Positions 10,715 to 19,578 of a stretch of 64,000 nt of DNA are shown piece by piece. The position numbers were made by a program, and so were the translations under genes. The DNA lies in assembly GCF_019402665.1 (NCBI RefSeq), contig NZ_VSST01000009.1, forward strand, positions 1 to 64,000, written 5' to 3'. The DNA comes from Bradyrhizobium canariense. Lineage in GTDB: Bacteria; Pseudomonadota; Alphaproteobacteria; Rhizobiales; Xanthobacteraceae. Each line of letters begins with the position of its first letter. The first letter of the stretch is position 1. The notes beneath the pieces were generated by a model that did no database searches, was not told the origin of the DNA, and worked only from the letters and a program-made list of their open reading frames with translations.

Positions 10715-12327
10715 GGGCGAGCCACCGAAAACTGCATGCGTTGGGGTGTGCGCGCGTCGCCCTCGCGGCAGATGGCGAGCACTTCCGACAGCACCGCGCG
10801 GGTGTCGCGCGGATCGATCACGCCGTCGTCGAGCACGCGCGCGCTGGTCGAGAACACGTCCATCTGGCCGTCGAACACGCCGATGATCTGCGCCTTCATC
10901 GCATCGAGCTTTTCTTTTTCGACCGGCTTGCCGCGGCGGGCTGCGGCGGCTTCGGTGACGATCGCCATGGTCTCGGCGGCCTGCTCACCGCCCATCACGG
11001 CGGTCTTGGCGTTGGGCCAGGAGAAGCAGAAGCGCGGATGGAAGCCGCGCCCGCACATGCCGTAGTTGCCAGCACCGAACGAGGCGCCGCAATAGATCGT
11101 GATCTGCGGCACCGTCGCCGACGTGACCGCCTGGATCATCTTGGAGCCGTGCTTGATCATGCCGGCTTCCTCGTAGGATTTGCCGACCATGTAGCCGGTG
11201 GTGTTGTTCAGATACAGCAATGGCGTGCGGGTCTGGCAGCAGGCCTGGATGAAATGCGTCGCCTTGTTGGCACCCGCCGGATCGAGCGGGCCGTTGTTGG
11301 TGACGATGCCGATGGCCTGGCCCTCGATGCGGGCATGACCGCAGACGGTGGCCGGGCCGTAGTTCGGCGCCATCTCGGTAAAGTCGGAATCATCCACGAT
11401 GCGCGCGATGACCTGCTTCATGTCCACGGAGCGCTTGTGGTCCATCGGCATGATGCCGAGCAGCTCGTCCGGGTCGTAGCGCGGCGGCTTGTATTGCGCG
11501 GCTCCCTTGTCCGGCCGCTCCCATTCCAGCGCCGCCATGATCTCGCGCGCGATGCGCAGGGCGTCGCGGTCGTCCTCGGCAAGATAATCGCCGAGACCGG
11601 AAACCTGCGTGTGCATCTCGGCGCCGCCAAGCTCCTCCTCGGTTGCAATCTCGCCGGTGGCGGCCTTTAGCAGCGGCGGCCCGGCGAGGAAGGCGCGGGT
11701 GCGGCCACGGACCATGACGATGTAATCCGACAGGCCGGTCTGATAGGCGCCGCCGGCGGTCGAAGAGCCATGCGTCACGGTGACGACGGGCAGCCCGGCC
11801 GCCGAAAGCCGCGCGAGGTTGCGAAAGATGTTGCCGCCACGGACAAAGTCTTCGACGCGGTAGCGCAGGAGATTGGCGCCTGCGCTCTCAACCAGCTGGA
11901 CGTAGGGCAGCTTGTTCTCCAGCGCGAGCTCCTGCACCCGCAGCGTCTTGTCCAGGCCGTAAGGTTGAAGCGCGCCGGCATCGATGCCGGAATCGTTGGC
12001 GCTGACCATGCAGCGGATGCCCGAGACGAAGCCGATGCCGGCGATGACGCCGCCGCCGGGCACGCTTTTGTCCGGATCCGAGACGTCGAACATGTAGCCG
12101 GCGAGCGTGGACAGCTCGATGAAGGGCGCGCCGGGATCGAGCACCAGCGCGACGCGCTCGCGCGGCAACAGCTGGCCGCGCTTGTGGAAGCGATCCTTCG
12201 CCGCGGCCGACGCCGCACGCGTGCGCTCTTCCAGCGCGCGCATGCGGTCGATCAGGCCGAGCATGCCGTCGCGGTTGGCGCGATAGGCGGCACTGCCGGG
12301 GGAAATGGTGTTTTCGAGAATGGACAT
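10711..12327 (-). CDS. Acyl-CoA carboxylase beta subunit (carboxyltransferase)
   Basis: Carboxyltransferase of 538 aa, the usual length for methylcrotonyl- and geranyl-CoA carboxylase beta chains. Both crotonase-fold halves are visible: an N-terminal half with the GSSTAGGAYQTGLSD segment and a C-terminal half with NYGMCGRGFHPRF and WPNAKTAVMGGEQAAE. It moves CO2 from biotin on the partner subunit to an acyl-CoA. No enoyl-CoA hydratase or HMG-CoA lyase gene is adjacent, so leucine catabolism is not proven by context. Alternatives are geranyl-CoA carboxylase (terpenoid breakdown) or another branched acyl-CoA. Confidence 0.92.
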   Translation of the reverse strand: MSILENTISPGSAAYRANRDGMLGLIDRMRALEERTRAASAAAKDRFHKRGQLLPRERVALVLDPGAPFIELSTLAGYMFDVSDPDKSVPGGGVIAGIGFVSGIRCMVSANDSGIDAGALQPYGLDKTLRVQELALENKLPYVQLVESAGANLLRYRVEDFVRGGNIFRNLARLSAAGLPVVTVTHGSSTAGGAYQTGLSDYIVMVRGRTRAFLAGPPLLKAATGEIATEEELGGAEMHTQVSGLGDYLAEDDRDALRIAREIMAALEWERPDKGAAQYKPPRYDPDELLGIMPMDHKRSVDMKQVIARIVDDSDFTEMAPNYGPATVCGHARIEGQAIGIVTNNGPLDPAGANKATHFIQACCQTRTPLLYLNNTTGYMVGKSYEEAGMIKHGSKMIQAVTSATVPQITIYCGASFGAGNYGMCGRGFHPRFCFSWPNAKTAVMGGEQAAETMAIVTEAAAARRGKPVEKEKLDAMKAQIIGVFDGQMDVFSTSARVLDDGVIDPRDTRAVLSEVLAICREGDARTPQRMQFSVARP

Positions 12328-12341
12328 GATTATTTCCTACC

Positions 12342-12427
12342 CGTCATTGCGAGGAGCGAAGCGACGAAGCAATCCAGACTGCCTCAACAGAAAGATTCTG
12401 GATTGCTTCGCTTCGCTCGCAATGACG
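12342..12427. repeat. Palindromic intergenic repeat, family B, copy 1
   Basis: Arms CGTCATTGCGAGGAGCGAAG...GCAATCCAG and CTGGATTGCTTCGCTTCGCTCGCAATGACG form a long hairpin with a short variable centre. Other copies are at 24445 and 63294. It sits between two minus-strand genes (upstream of the carboxylase operon, downstream of the BKACE gene). Confidence 0.85.
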
Positions 12428-12440
12428 GCTGGGGCTACAT

Positions 12441-13307
12441 TCAGCGATTCGTCCCAAAAATCTTCCGCGCTTCCGCCGGGCTCGCGATCTCGCGGCCGGC
12501 ACGGCGGGCGCAGGCGGCGATGGCCTCGATCAGCTGGCCGTTCGACGTCACCTTCTTGCCGTCGGCGAGATAGAAGGCATCTTCGAGACCGGTACGCAGA
12601 TGACCGCCGAGTTCGGCGCAGCGCTGGTGCAGCGGCCAGATCTCTTCGCGGCCGATCGCGGTGACCTGAAAATGCCCTTCGGGACGCTTCAGCTTGATCA
12701 GGATCGGCAACAGATCGGGATCCGACGGCATGCCGGAGGCGACGCCCATCACGAAATTATATTCGAGCGGGCCCTTGTACATGCCGACCTGGCGGTACAT
12801 GCCGACGCAGCGGACGATACCGACGTCAAAACATTCGAATTCGGGGATGGTGCCGACCGCGTTCATGACGTCGAGGTAATCCTTCACCTTCTCGACCGCA
12901 TTGTCGAACATCATCGGCGGCCAGGCCCAGCTGTTGTCGGCCTTCACCTTCAGATAGTTCAGCGACCCGGCATTGCAGGCGGCGATCTCCGGCCTGGTCT
13001 CGCGGATGCAATCCAGGGCACCGCTGTAGTTCGGCCCGGAGACGCCCGAGGTGTGGTTGATGATCACGCCGGGGCAGGCTTCGCGGATCGCCTGCTGGAT
13101 CTCCTTGCTGACGCTGACCTCCCAGGACGGCAGATGCCCCTTGTCCGGTGCCTGCTGGCGCAGATGGATGTGCATGATGGACGCGCCGGCATCGAACGCA
13201 GCCTTGGCCTCGCGCGCCATCTGCTCGGGCGTGACAGGCACGTTGTGCTGCTTCGGGTCGGTGAGCACGCCGTTCAGCGCGCAGGTGATGACAGCCTTGT
13301 CGCTCAT
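12441..13307 (-). CDS. 3-keto-5-aminohexanoate cleavage enzyme family protein (BKACE, DUF849)
   Basis: Protein of 288 aa belonging to the beta-keto acid cleavage enzymes, zinc-dependent proteins that condense a beta-keto acid with acetyl-CoA to give acetoacetate and a new acyl-CoA. The zinc-binding MHIHLR motif lies near residues 45-50, followed by NHTSG and the EFECFDVG segment typical of the family. I start at ATG 13307 because homologs begin MSDK-; an in-frame GTG at 13325 would add six residues. The exact keto acid used varies between subfamilies and cannot be told here. Its place beside a carboxylase and dehydrogenases supports a catabolic role. Confidence 0.88.
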   Translation of the reverse strand: MSDKAVITCALNGVLTDPKQHNVPVTPEQMAREAKAAFDAGASIMHIHLRQQAPDKGHLPSWEVSVSKEIQQAIREACPGVIINHTSGVSGPNYSGALDCIRETRPEIAACNAGSLNYLKVKADNSWAWPPMMFDNAVEKVKDYLDVMNAVGTIPEFECFDVGIVRCVGMYRQVGMYKGPLEYNFVMGVASGMPSDPDLLPILIKLKRPEGHFQVTAIGREEIWPLHQRCAELGGHLRTGLEDAFYLADGKKVTSNGQLIEAIAACARRAGREIASPAEARKIFGTNR

Positions 13308-13401
13308 GCCTTGAATGTCTCGCACGTTGATAGTTCAACGTTTGCGATCATGTGATGGGCGGCATGCGGCTTCTTGCGCGGAGAAGCTGGAAAACGAGAT
13401 G

Positions 13402-13495
13402 CCGTAGGGTGGGTTAGCCGAAGGCGTAACCCACCTCTTAAGCTTCCTCGGAGGCAGAATTGGTGGATTACGCCTTCGGCTAATCCACCATACGA
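13402..13495. repeat. Palindromic intergenic repeat, family D, copy 1
   Basis: Arms GTAGGGTGGGTTAGCCGAAGGCGTAACCCACC and GGTGGATTACGCCTTCGGCTAATCCACCATAC pair across a short centre. It resembles family C at its outer end but has a different inner arm. A related, more diverged copy lies at 28628. It sits just downstream of the AraC gene and upstream of the BKACE gene, both on the minus strand. Confidence 0.8.
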
Positions 13496-13500
13496 AGCGA

Positions 13501-14301
13501 TCAACTCGCCTCCGCCAGCCTCACCGTCTCGGTGCTGCGATAAATCGCAAGATCCCGCGAGCCGACGAAGATCGCGCGCGGCTTCAGGCCGTAGAAGCGG
13601 CGGATCGAGTGGCTGAAATGGGTGGAATCGGGATAGCCGATGTCCTGCGCGAGATGGGCGAGGTTGAGGTCCTGGTTGGCGAAGTGCAGCAGGTGACGCG
13701 CACGCTTCCAGGCGCGGAAGGAGCGGAACGAGATACCCGTCTCTTCCTTGAACAGATGCAGGAAACGCGAAGCGGAGAGTCCGGCGTCCGCCGCACAAGT
13801 GTCCGCCGTCACAGGTTCACCCGTGAAGCGGCCGATCCGGGCGACCGCGCGCGTCACACGGGGATCGAGCACGCGGCGCGGCAGCGCTTCGCCAAAACAC
13901 ATCTCGTCGAATTCGGCGGTGGTGATGTCGCCGTAGCGACGCTGGCGCAGCAGCGCGTAGGCGGCGAGGATCTTGCGGGCATAGACGGCCCTGTCGGGTC
14001 CGGTGAGCCGCTCGGCCAGGATCTCGATCACGCCATCGGGCATGCTCTCCGGCTCCAGCGTCACGCTGATCGCGGTGCGGTAGTCACTGGCAATGGAATG
14101 CCGCTGGTTCGGCAGGGTGACGAACAGCTCGCCGGTGGCGAGGGCATCGTCGATTGTCAGATGCAGACTGCCCTTCACCGCGACATAGACATGGCAGCAG
14201 CCGGGCGTTCGCTTGCGGGGGCGGCCGAGCAGGCCGGCATAGAACACCCGCTCCGGCGTGATCAGCATCAAATGGTCGGATTCGCGACCGGTATCTTCCA
14301 T
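13501..14301 (-). CDS. AraC-family transcriptional regulator
   Basis: Regulator of 266 aa. The N-terminal part (about 1-150) looks like a cupin-type sensing domain. The C-terminal part (about 165-250) has the two helix-turn-helix units of AraC proteins, including AGLSASRFLHLFKEETG and IGYPDSTHFSHSIRRFYG. It is expected to bind DNA and respond to a small molecule. Nearest likely targets are the acyl-CoA genes on either side, but no operator is recognisable. Confidence 0.9.
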   Translation of the reverse strand: MEDTGRESDHLMLITPERVFYAGLLGRPRKRTPGCCHVYVAVKGSLHLTIDDALATGELFVTLPNQRHSIASDYRTAISVTLEPESMPDGVIEILAERLTGPDRAVYARKILAAYALLRQRRYGDITTAEFDEMCFGEALPRRVLDPRVTRAVARIGRFTGEPVTADTCAADAGLSASRFLHLFKEETGISFRSFRAWKRARHLLHFANQDLNLAHLAQDIGYPDSTHFSHSIRRFYGLKPRAIFVGSRDLAIYRSTETVRLAEAS

Positions 14302-14456
14302 TGGGATCCTCCTCGCGCGGCTCTTTGGCCGCTGCGGACGGAGGTCACCTTAGCGGAAATCTGGGCGCTGTCACGGCGGGATAGCGCTATCATGAAGCGC
14401 AAAACAGCGGCAGTCCGGGAGCGTGGTGGACGACCCGGAACTCGTGCCAACATCGT

Positions 14457-14596
14457 CGTCCTGGACAAGTGCAGCGGAGCGGAGCGCCGATCCAGGACCC
14501 ATTACCCCAGGGGAAAATTGCAGCGCGAGGGCGACAACCGCGAGTCGTCGCCAAACAAATCCTTGGGGTAATGGGTCCTGGCTTTCGCCAGGACGA
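14457..14596. repeat. Palindromic intergenic repeat, family A, copy 2
   Basis: Left end GTCGTCCTGGACAAGTGCAG...GATCCAGGACCCATTACC and right end GGGTAATGGGTCCTGGCTTTCGCCAGGACG. It shares the inner segment CGCCAAACAAATCCTTGGGGTAATGGG with copy 4. Two outer-arm variants occur in the family: GGCGAAAGCC in copies 1 and 4, and GGACAAGCGCAGCG-type in copies 2 and 3. The remaining gap 14302-14456 holds the AraC upstream region with no recognisable site. Confidence 0.82.
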
Positions 14597-14599
14597 TAA

Positions 14600-15256
14600 T
14601 TACGCCCTCACTCTTGCTGCCACGTTCTGCTCGACGCCGGCTTGTTGCTCCGCAGCAACCGCGCGCTTGAAGCCATCGCGTTGCTGCAAGCGCGCCCAAT
14701 AGGCTGCGACATTTGGCCCAAAATCCTTGGCGAGCCCGATATTGTCCGCGAGGCGGAGCGCGTAGCCGATCACGATGTCGGCGGCAGTGAAGCGGCCCGC
14801 GCACAAGGCCTCGGTATTTGCGGTGGCTGCCTCGACCGCGCGCAGGCGGCCCAAGAACCACTTGGCATAGTCGCCGGCGACCTGCGGATTGCGGCGCTCT
14901 TCCGGCTCGAGCTGGGTGTATCGGAGCACCAGCGTCTGCGGGAAGGTTAACGTGGCGTCGCTGAAATACATCCAGTTCAGGAACGCGCCATAGGCGGGAT
15001 CTTCGGGTCCGACCATCAGTGGCGTCGGTCCATGCCTGGTGCCGAGATAGTGGCAGATGCCGGAGGACTCGGTCATTTTCGTCTCGCCATCGACCATGAA
15101 GGGAATCGTGCCCAGCGGATTGAGCGCGAGGTATTCCTTGGCGAAGACCCGCGGCGGGAATGGCAGCATCTTCAATTCATAGGGCAGCCCCATCTCCTCC
15201 AGCATCCAGAGCGGACGGAACGAGCGCGCGGCGTCGCAATGATAGAGCGTGATCAT
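14600..15256 (-). CDS. Glutathione S-transferase family protein
   Basis: GST-fold protein of 218 aa. The thioredoxin-like N-terminal domain (about 1-80) contains ITLYHCD, the cis-proline region GTIPFMVDG and the glutathione-contact ESSGICHYL. An all-helical C-terminal domain follows. The start overlaps the acyl-CoA dehydrogenase stop by one base (TGATG), so the two are one operon. That suggests a role on an intermediate or by-product of the same pathway, but the reaction is unknown. Confidence 0.88.
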   Translation of the reverse strand: MITLYHCDAARSFRPLWMLEEMGLPYELKMLPFPPRVFAKEYLALNPLGTIPFMVDGETKMTESSGICHYLGTRHGPTPLMVGPEDPAYGAFLNWMYFSDATLTFPQTLVLRYTQLEPEERRNPQVAGDYAKWFLGRLRAVEAATANTEALCAGRFTAADIVIGYALRLADNIGLAKDFGPNVAAYWARLQQRDGFKRAVAAEQQAGVEQNVAARVRA

Positions 15257-16419
15257 CAGGCGTTACCTTTACTCCCGGGCAACGTGCCCATCGTCTTGCA
15301 CAGGACCATCAGCATGACCTCGTCGGCGCCACCGCCGATCGATGTCAGGCGACTATCGCGATAGGCGCGACTGACCGGCGTCTCGTTGGTAAAGCCCATT
15401 CCGCCCCAATATTGCAAGCAGGCGTCGGTGAGCTCGCGCCCGAGCCGGCCGGCCTTCAGCTTGGCCATGGTCGCCAGTTTCGTGACATCCTCGCCCGCCA
15501 CCAACGCCTCGCCGGCACGGTAAATCAGCGCGCGCAGCAGCTCGACCTCGGTCTGCATCTCCGCGAGCTTGAAGTGGACCACCTGGTTGTCGAGGATCGA
15601 CTTCCCGAAGGCCTTGCGATTGCGGGTGTATTCGATGGTCTCGTTGATGATGTATTCGTGCGCCTTCAGGCAGGCCGCCGCACCCCAGAGCCGCTCCTCC
15701 TGGAATTGGATCATCTGGTAGGTAAAGCCCTTGCCCTCCTCGCCGATCCGGTTGCGCTTGGGCACGCGGACGTTGTCGAAGAAGATCTGCGCAGTGTCGG
15801 AGGAGCGCATGCCCAACTTGTCGAGCTTGCGCGCGACGGTGACGCCCTTGGTCTTCATGGGCACGCAGATCAGCGACTTGTTGCGGTGAACGGGTCCGTC
15901 GCCGGTATTGGCGAGCAGGCAGATCCAGTCGGCCTGGGTGCCGTTGGTAATCCACATCTTGCCGCCATCGATGACATAATCGTCGCCGTCCCCGCGCGCA
16001 TTGGTCTTGATCGATGCGACATCGGAGCCTGCGCCGGGCTCGGAGACGCCGATACAGGCGACGTAATCGCCCGAGATCGAGGGCGCCAGAAACTCCCGCC
16101 GCACCTCGTCCGAGCCGAACCGCGCCAGCGCCGGCGTCGCCATGTCGGTCTGCACCCCGATCGCCATCGGCACACCGCCGCAATTGATGGCGCCGAGTTC
16201 CTCCGCCATCATCAGCGCGTAGGAGTAATCGAGGCCGGAGCCGCCGAATTCGACCGGCTTGTTCAGCCCGAGAAAGCCGAGGCTGCCCATCTTCCTGAAC
16301 AGCTCGTGCGCCGGGAAGATGTCGGCTTTTTCCCATTCATCGACATGCGGATTGATCTCGTTGGCGATGAATTTTTGCAAGGAACGGCGGATCTCGTCGT
16401 GGTCGGCGGTGAACAGCAT
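15256..16419 (-). CDS. Acyl-CoA dehydrogenase (LCAD-like catalytic Glu position)
   Basis: FAD-dependent dehydrogenase of 387 aa that would introduce an alpha-beta double bond into an acyl-CoA. The conserved signatures are present: CIGVSEPGAGSD in the middle, GGKMWITNGTQADW, and RKAFGKSILDNQVV near the start of the C-terminal helical domain. A Glu in AHEYIINET lies 13 residues before RKAFG, where long-chain acyl-CoA dehydrogenases keep their catalytic base; the C-terminal site reads IGGGADEV. Start ATG 16419 follows AAGGGAAA. An upstream in-frame extension runs into a repeat and was rejected. Acyl specificity unknown. Confidence 0.92.
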   Translation of the reverse strand: MLFTADHDEIRRSLQKFIANEINPHVDEWEKADIFPAHELFRKMGSLGFLGLNKPVEFGGSGLDYSYALMMAEELGAINCGGVPMAIGVQTDMATPALARFGSDEVRREFLAPSISGDYVACIGVSEPGAGSDVASIKTNARGDGDDYVIDGGKMWITNGTQADWICLLANTGDGPVHRNKSLICVPMKTKGVTVARKLDKLGMRSSDTAQIFFDNVRVPKRNRIGEEGKGFTYQMIQFQEERLWGAAACLKAHEYIINETIEYTRNRKAFGKSILDNQVVHFKLAEMQTEVELLRALIYRAGEALVAGEDVTKLATMAKLKAGRLGRELTDACLQYWGGMGFTNETPVSRAYRDSRLTSIGGGADEVMLMVLCKTMGTLPGSKGNA

Positions 16420-16431
16420 TGCTTTCCCTTT

Positions 16432-16534
16432 GTCATTCCGGGGCGCGCGAAGCGCGAACCCGGAATCCATTCTTCTGCGACATCTGCGGCTCGATGGATT
16501 CCGGGTTCGACGCTACGCGCCGCCCCGGAATGAC
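16432..16534. repeat. Palindromic intergenic repeat, family E
   Basis: Inverted arms GTCATTCCGGGGCGCGCGAAGCGCGAACCCGGAATCCAT and ATGGATTCCGGGTTCGACGCTACGCGCCGCCCCGGAATGAC flank a short centre. It is one copy only in this window, between two tandem acyl-CoA dehydrogenase genes. The design (outer arm, variable centre) matches the other families, but the sequence is distinct. Confidence 0.8.
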
Positions 16535-16542
16535 GGCGTCCT

Positions 16543-17679
16543 TCACAACCCCATCTGCCGGCTGGCCAGATCCTTCATGATCTCTTCGGTGCCGCCGCCG
16601 ATCGCGTTGACCTTGACCTCACGATAGATGCGCTCCGCCTTGATGCCGCGCATGAAGCCTGCGCCGCCAAAAATCTGCACGGCCTCCGAGGCGCAGAATG
16701 CCATGGTCTGGGTCGCCTGGTTCTTCATCATGCAGATTTCGGCGACCGGGCTGTCCCCCTGCTCCAGCCGCCAGGCCAGCATCTCAAGCATCGCTTGCGA
16801 AGCGGCGACCTTCTGCGCCATCTCGACGATCTTGTGGCGGATCACCTGGTGCTGCGCGAGCGGCTTGCCGAAGGTCTTGCGCTCCTTGGCGTAGGCGATC
16901 GCCTCGTCGAGGCAGACGCGCGCGAACGCGGTGCAGCCCGCCGCCATGCCCATGCGCTCGCTGTTGAAATTCCGCATGATGATCTTGAAGCCATGGCCTT
17001 CCTCGCCGATCAGGTTTTCCGCCGGTACGCAGCACTCGTCGAAATGCAGCGTCGCGGTGTCAGAGGCCCACCAACCCATCTTCTTCAGCTTTGTCCGCGA
17101 CAGGCCGGGCGTATCCCCCTCGATCAGGAGCAGGCTGACGCCGCCGGCGCCCTCGCCGCCGGTGCGCACCGCAACGGTCAGATAGTCGGCACGCATACCC
17201 GAGGTGATGAAGGTCTTCTCGCCGCTCACGACGTAGTGATCGCCGTCGCGCCGCGCCTTAGTCCGAAGCCCGGCGACGTCGGAGCCGCCGCCCGGCTCGG
17301 TGATCGCGAGCGCTGAGATTTTCTCACCCGCGAGCACCTGAGGCAGCACGCGCGCCTTGACCTCGGGGCGCGCGGCCCGCGCAATCGGCGGCGAGCCGAT
17401 CGTATGGCTCATCAGACTGGCGCTGACGCCGCCGGCGCCAGCCCGCGCCAGCTCCTGGCTGGCGACGATCTTCATGAACTGGTCGGCGGCGATCCCACCA
17501 TATTCCTCGGGAAAACCGAGCCCCAAGAGCCCGATCTCGGCCGCCTTGCGATAGAGCGCGCGGGGGAATTCGCCGGCCTCATCCCACTCGTGGGCGAAGG
17601 GCGTGATCTCCTTGTCGACAAAGCGGCGCATCACCTCGCGAAAGGCGTCATGCTCGGCGGTATAGAACGGGCTCATCAT
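16543..17679 (-). CDS. Acyl-CoA dehydrogenase (isovaleryl-CoA dehydrogenase-like layout)
   Basis: 378 aa flavoprotein of the acyl-CoA dehydrogenase family. Motifs: ALAITEPGGGSDVAG, SGEKTFITSGMRADY, RKTFGKPLAQHQVI and the C-terminal AIGGGTEEIM. The Glu in FNSERMGMAAG lies 26 residues before RKTFG, the position of the catalytic base in isovaleryl-CoA dehydrogenase. Two consecutive ATGs (17679 and 17676) are possible starts. It probably works with the neighbouring dehydrogenase, carboxylase and CoA ligases on branched or terpenoid-like acids, but that is inference from neighbours. Confidence 0.91.
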   Translation of the reverse strand: MMSPFYTAEHDAFREVMRRFVDKEITPFAHEWDEAGEFPRALYRKAAEIGLLGLGFPEEYGGIAADQFMKIVASQELARAGAGGVSASLMSHTIGSPPIARAARPEVKARVLPQVLAGEKISALAITEPGGGSDVAGLRTKARRDGDHYVVSGEKTFITSGMRADYLTVAVRTGGEGAGGVSLLLIEGDTPGLSRTKLKKMGWWASDTATLHFDECCVPAENLIGEEGHGFKIIMRNFNSERMGMAAGCTAFARVCLDEAIAYAKERKTFGKPLAQHQVIRHKIVEMAQKVAASQAMLEMLAWRLEQGDSPVAEICMMKNQATQTMAFCASEAVQIFGGAGFMRGIKAERIYREVKVNAIGGGTEEIMKDLASRQMGL

Positions 17680-17944
17680 CGCACTCTCGCCTCGCTGGCG
17701 GATTCATCTCGTCCACCATGGCCGGAACCTTGGCGGCTCACTTGCGCGGAGTGGCTGGCCGGCGGCCGCTTCCGAGCAGCGCCCGCTCTAGCAACTCAAC
17801 GCAAGACGATTTTCACCGCTCGCGCGCCAACTCCGGATCAAAAAAAGGCGTGGTGCACAAACTCCGGCTGGCCCCAGGGCCATGCCGGGCATGGTGCATG
17901 GCAATAGGGACGCGGGCGGCACCAAACCGCCGAGGGAGGAATTC

Positions 17945-19495
17945 TTGGCCGTTCGTTACTACGACTGGATCGCCCATTATGGCCGCCGCACGCCGAACAA
18001 GATCGCGGTGATCGACCTCGCGAGCGAGCGCCGCTTCAGCTATGCGCAGCTCGATGCGCGTATCTCTCGTCTCGCTTCATTTCTGCGCCATACGCTGAAT
18101 GTCTCGCGCGGCGAGCGGGTCGCCGTGCTGGCGCTGAACACGACCGATACGCTGGAGGTGCAATTCGCCTGCGGGCGATTAGGTGCGATCTTCGTGCCGC
18201 TGAACACCCGGCTCACCGTTCCCGAACTCCAGTTCATCACCGCAGATTGCGCCCCGAAGGTGATGATCCACGACACCGATCTCGCCGAAACGGCGCTTGC
18301 CGTGGCAAGGCTCTGCGGCATTGAGACGAGCCTGCTGCTTGGCCCCGGCGGGACTTACGAGGCCGGCATCGCCGCCGCAAAGCCACTCGAGAAAATCGAG
18401 GAGGTGACCCTCGATGACGTCTCGACCATCATGTACACCTCCGGCACGACGGGTCATCCCAAGGGCGCCACCATCACCCATGGCATGACCTTCTGGAATT
18501 GCGTCAATCTCGGCGGCCCCGCCTGCATCGGGCCGTCCTCGGTGCTGCTCACCGTGCTGCCGCTGTTCCACACCGGCGGCCTGAATTGCTACACCAATCC
18601 GGTGCTGCATGCGGGCGGCACCGTGATGATCATGCGCGCCTTCGATCCCGGCACGGCGCTTGGCCTGATCAATGATCCCGCGCAGGGCATCAACGTGTTC
18701 TTCGGCGTGCCCGCGATCTACCAATTCATGGCCCAGCATCCGGCCTTCGCAACCACCCACCTCGGCAGGCTGATCGTCGGCGGTGTCGGCGGCGCTCCGA
18801 TGCCGGTGCCGCTGCTCAAGGTGTGGGAGGCGCGCGGCGTCGCGCTCCAGCAGGGCTACGGCATGACCGAGACCTCGCCGGCCGTGCTGGTGCTCGACCG
18901 CGAGGATGCGGCACGGAAAGCCGGCTCCGCCGGCAAGCCGGTGCTGCACACGGAAGTGCGCATCGTACGTCCTGATGGCAGCGACGCCGATGTCGGCGAG
19001 CTCGGCGAACTCTGGGTCAAGGGACCGAACATCACGCCCGGCTACTGGAACAGGCCGGAGGCGAACAAAACGTCGTTCACCGACGGTTGGCTGCACACGG
19101 GAGACGCGACACGCGTCGACGAGGAAGGCTTTTACTACATCGTCGACCGCAGGAAGGACATGTACATCTCCGGGGGCGAGAACGTCTATCCGGCCGAAGT
19201 GGAGAACGTCCTGCACCAACTCAACGCCATCGCGGAAGCCGCCGTGATCGGCATTCCCGATGTGCAATGGGGCGAGGTCGGCCTCGCCATCGTCGCGGCC
19301 AAGCCCGGCCAGCGGTTGACCGAGGCCGATGTCTTCGCACACTGCGCGGCGAATCTCGCGCGGTTCAAATGTCCACGCCAGGTCCGCTTCGTCGACGCGT
19401 TACCTCGCAACGCCACCGGCAAGATCCACAAGCCGACCTTGCGCAAGGAATTCTCGGTCACTTCCGAAGTCGACAAGAAAGCCGCCAACGCCTGA
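17945..19495 (+). CDS. AMP-forming acyl-CoA synthetase
   Basis: Second ANL-family CoA ligase in the window, 516 aa. The adenylation motif YTSGTTGHPKG is at residues 164-174, then YGMTE, the D-x-R hinge region around YIVDRRKDMYISGGENV, and the C-terminal lysine in ATGKIHKPTL. I chose TTG 17945 because GGAGG lies 5 nt upstream and the protein then begins with the family-typical AVRYYDWIAHYGRRTPNK; an ATG at 17882 would add 21 residues ahead of that ribosome site. It is divergent from the dehydrogenase operon. The 265-base gap between them shows no recognisable operator. Confidence 0.9.
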   Translation: MAVRYYDWIAHYGRRTPNKIAVIDLASERRFSYAQLDARISRLASFLRHTLNVSRGERVAVLALNTTDTLEVQFACGRLGAIFVPLNTRLTVPELQFITADCAPKVMIHDTDLAETALAVARLCGIETSLLLGPGGTYEAGIAAAKPLEKIEEVTLDDVSTIMYTSGTTGHPKGATITHGMTFWNCVNLGGPACIGPSSVLLTVLPLFHTGGLNCYTNPVLHAGGTVMIMRAFDPGTALGLINDPAQGINVFFGVPAIYQFMAQHPAFATTHLGRLIVGGVGGAPMPVPLLKVWEARGVALQQGYGMTETSPAVLVLDREDAARKAGSAGKPVLHTEVRIVRPDGSDADVGELGELWVKGPNITPGYWNRPEANKTSFTDGWLHTGDATRVDEEGFYYIVDRRKDMYISGGENVYPAEVENVLHQLNAIAEAAVIGIPDVQWGEVGLAIVAAKPGQRLTEADVFAHCAANLARFKCPRQVRFVDALPRNATGKIHKPTLRKEFSVTSEVDKKAANA

Positions 19496-19497
19496 TG

Positions 19498-19528
19498 AAA
19501 GCGCTCTCTCGCGGGCGCTTTTCTTTTT
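19498..19528 (+). terminator. Rho-independent terminator after acyl-CoA synthetase
   Basis: A 7-bp stem AAAGCGC/GCGCTTT with a 10-base loop begins 3 bases after the stop codon and runs straight into a T-rich tail (TTCTTTTT). A textbook intrinsic terminator for the upstream gene. Confidence 0.85.
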
Positions 19529-19578
19529 GACGTGCGTGTTCCAACCCAGAAGAAACCCCAAGGAATTTTAACGAATTT

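Noticed and set aside
13304..13798. 164-codon minus-strand frame over the AraC gene end and repeat D
   Set aside because: Different frame from the AraC helix-turn-helix region and runs into a palindromic repeat; no domain.
17882..17944. ATG at 17882 as start of the second acyl-CoA ligase
   Set aside because: The only strong ribosome site is GGAGG just before TTG 17945, and the extra residues do not resemble the family's N-terminus. Not fully excluded.
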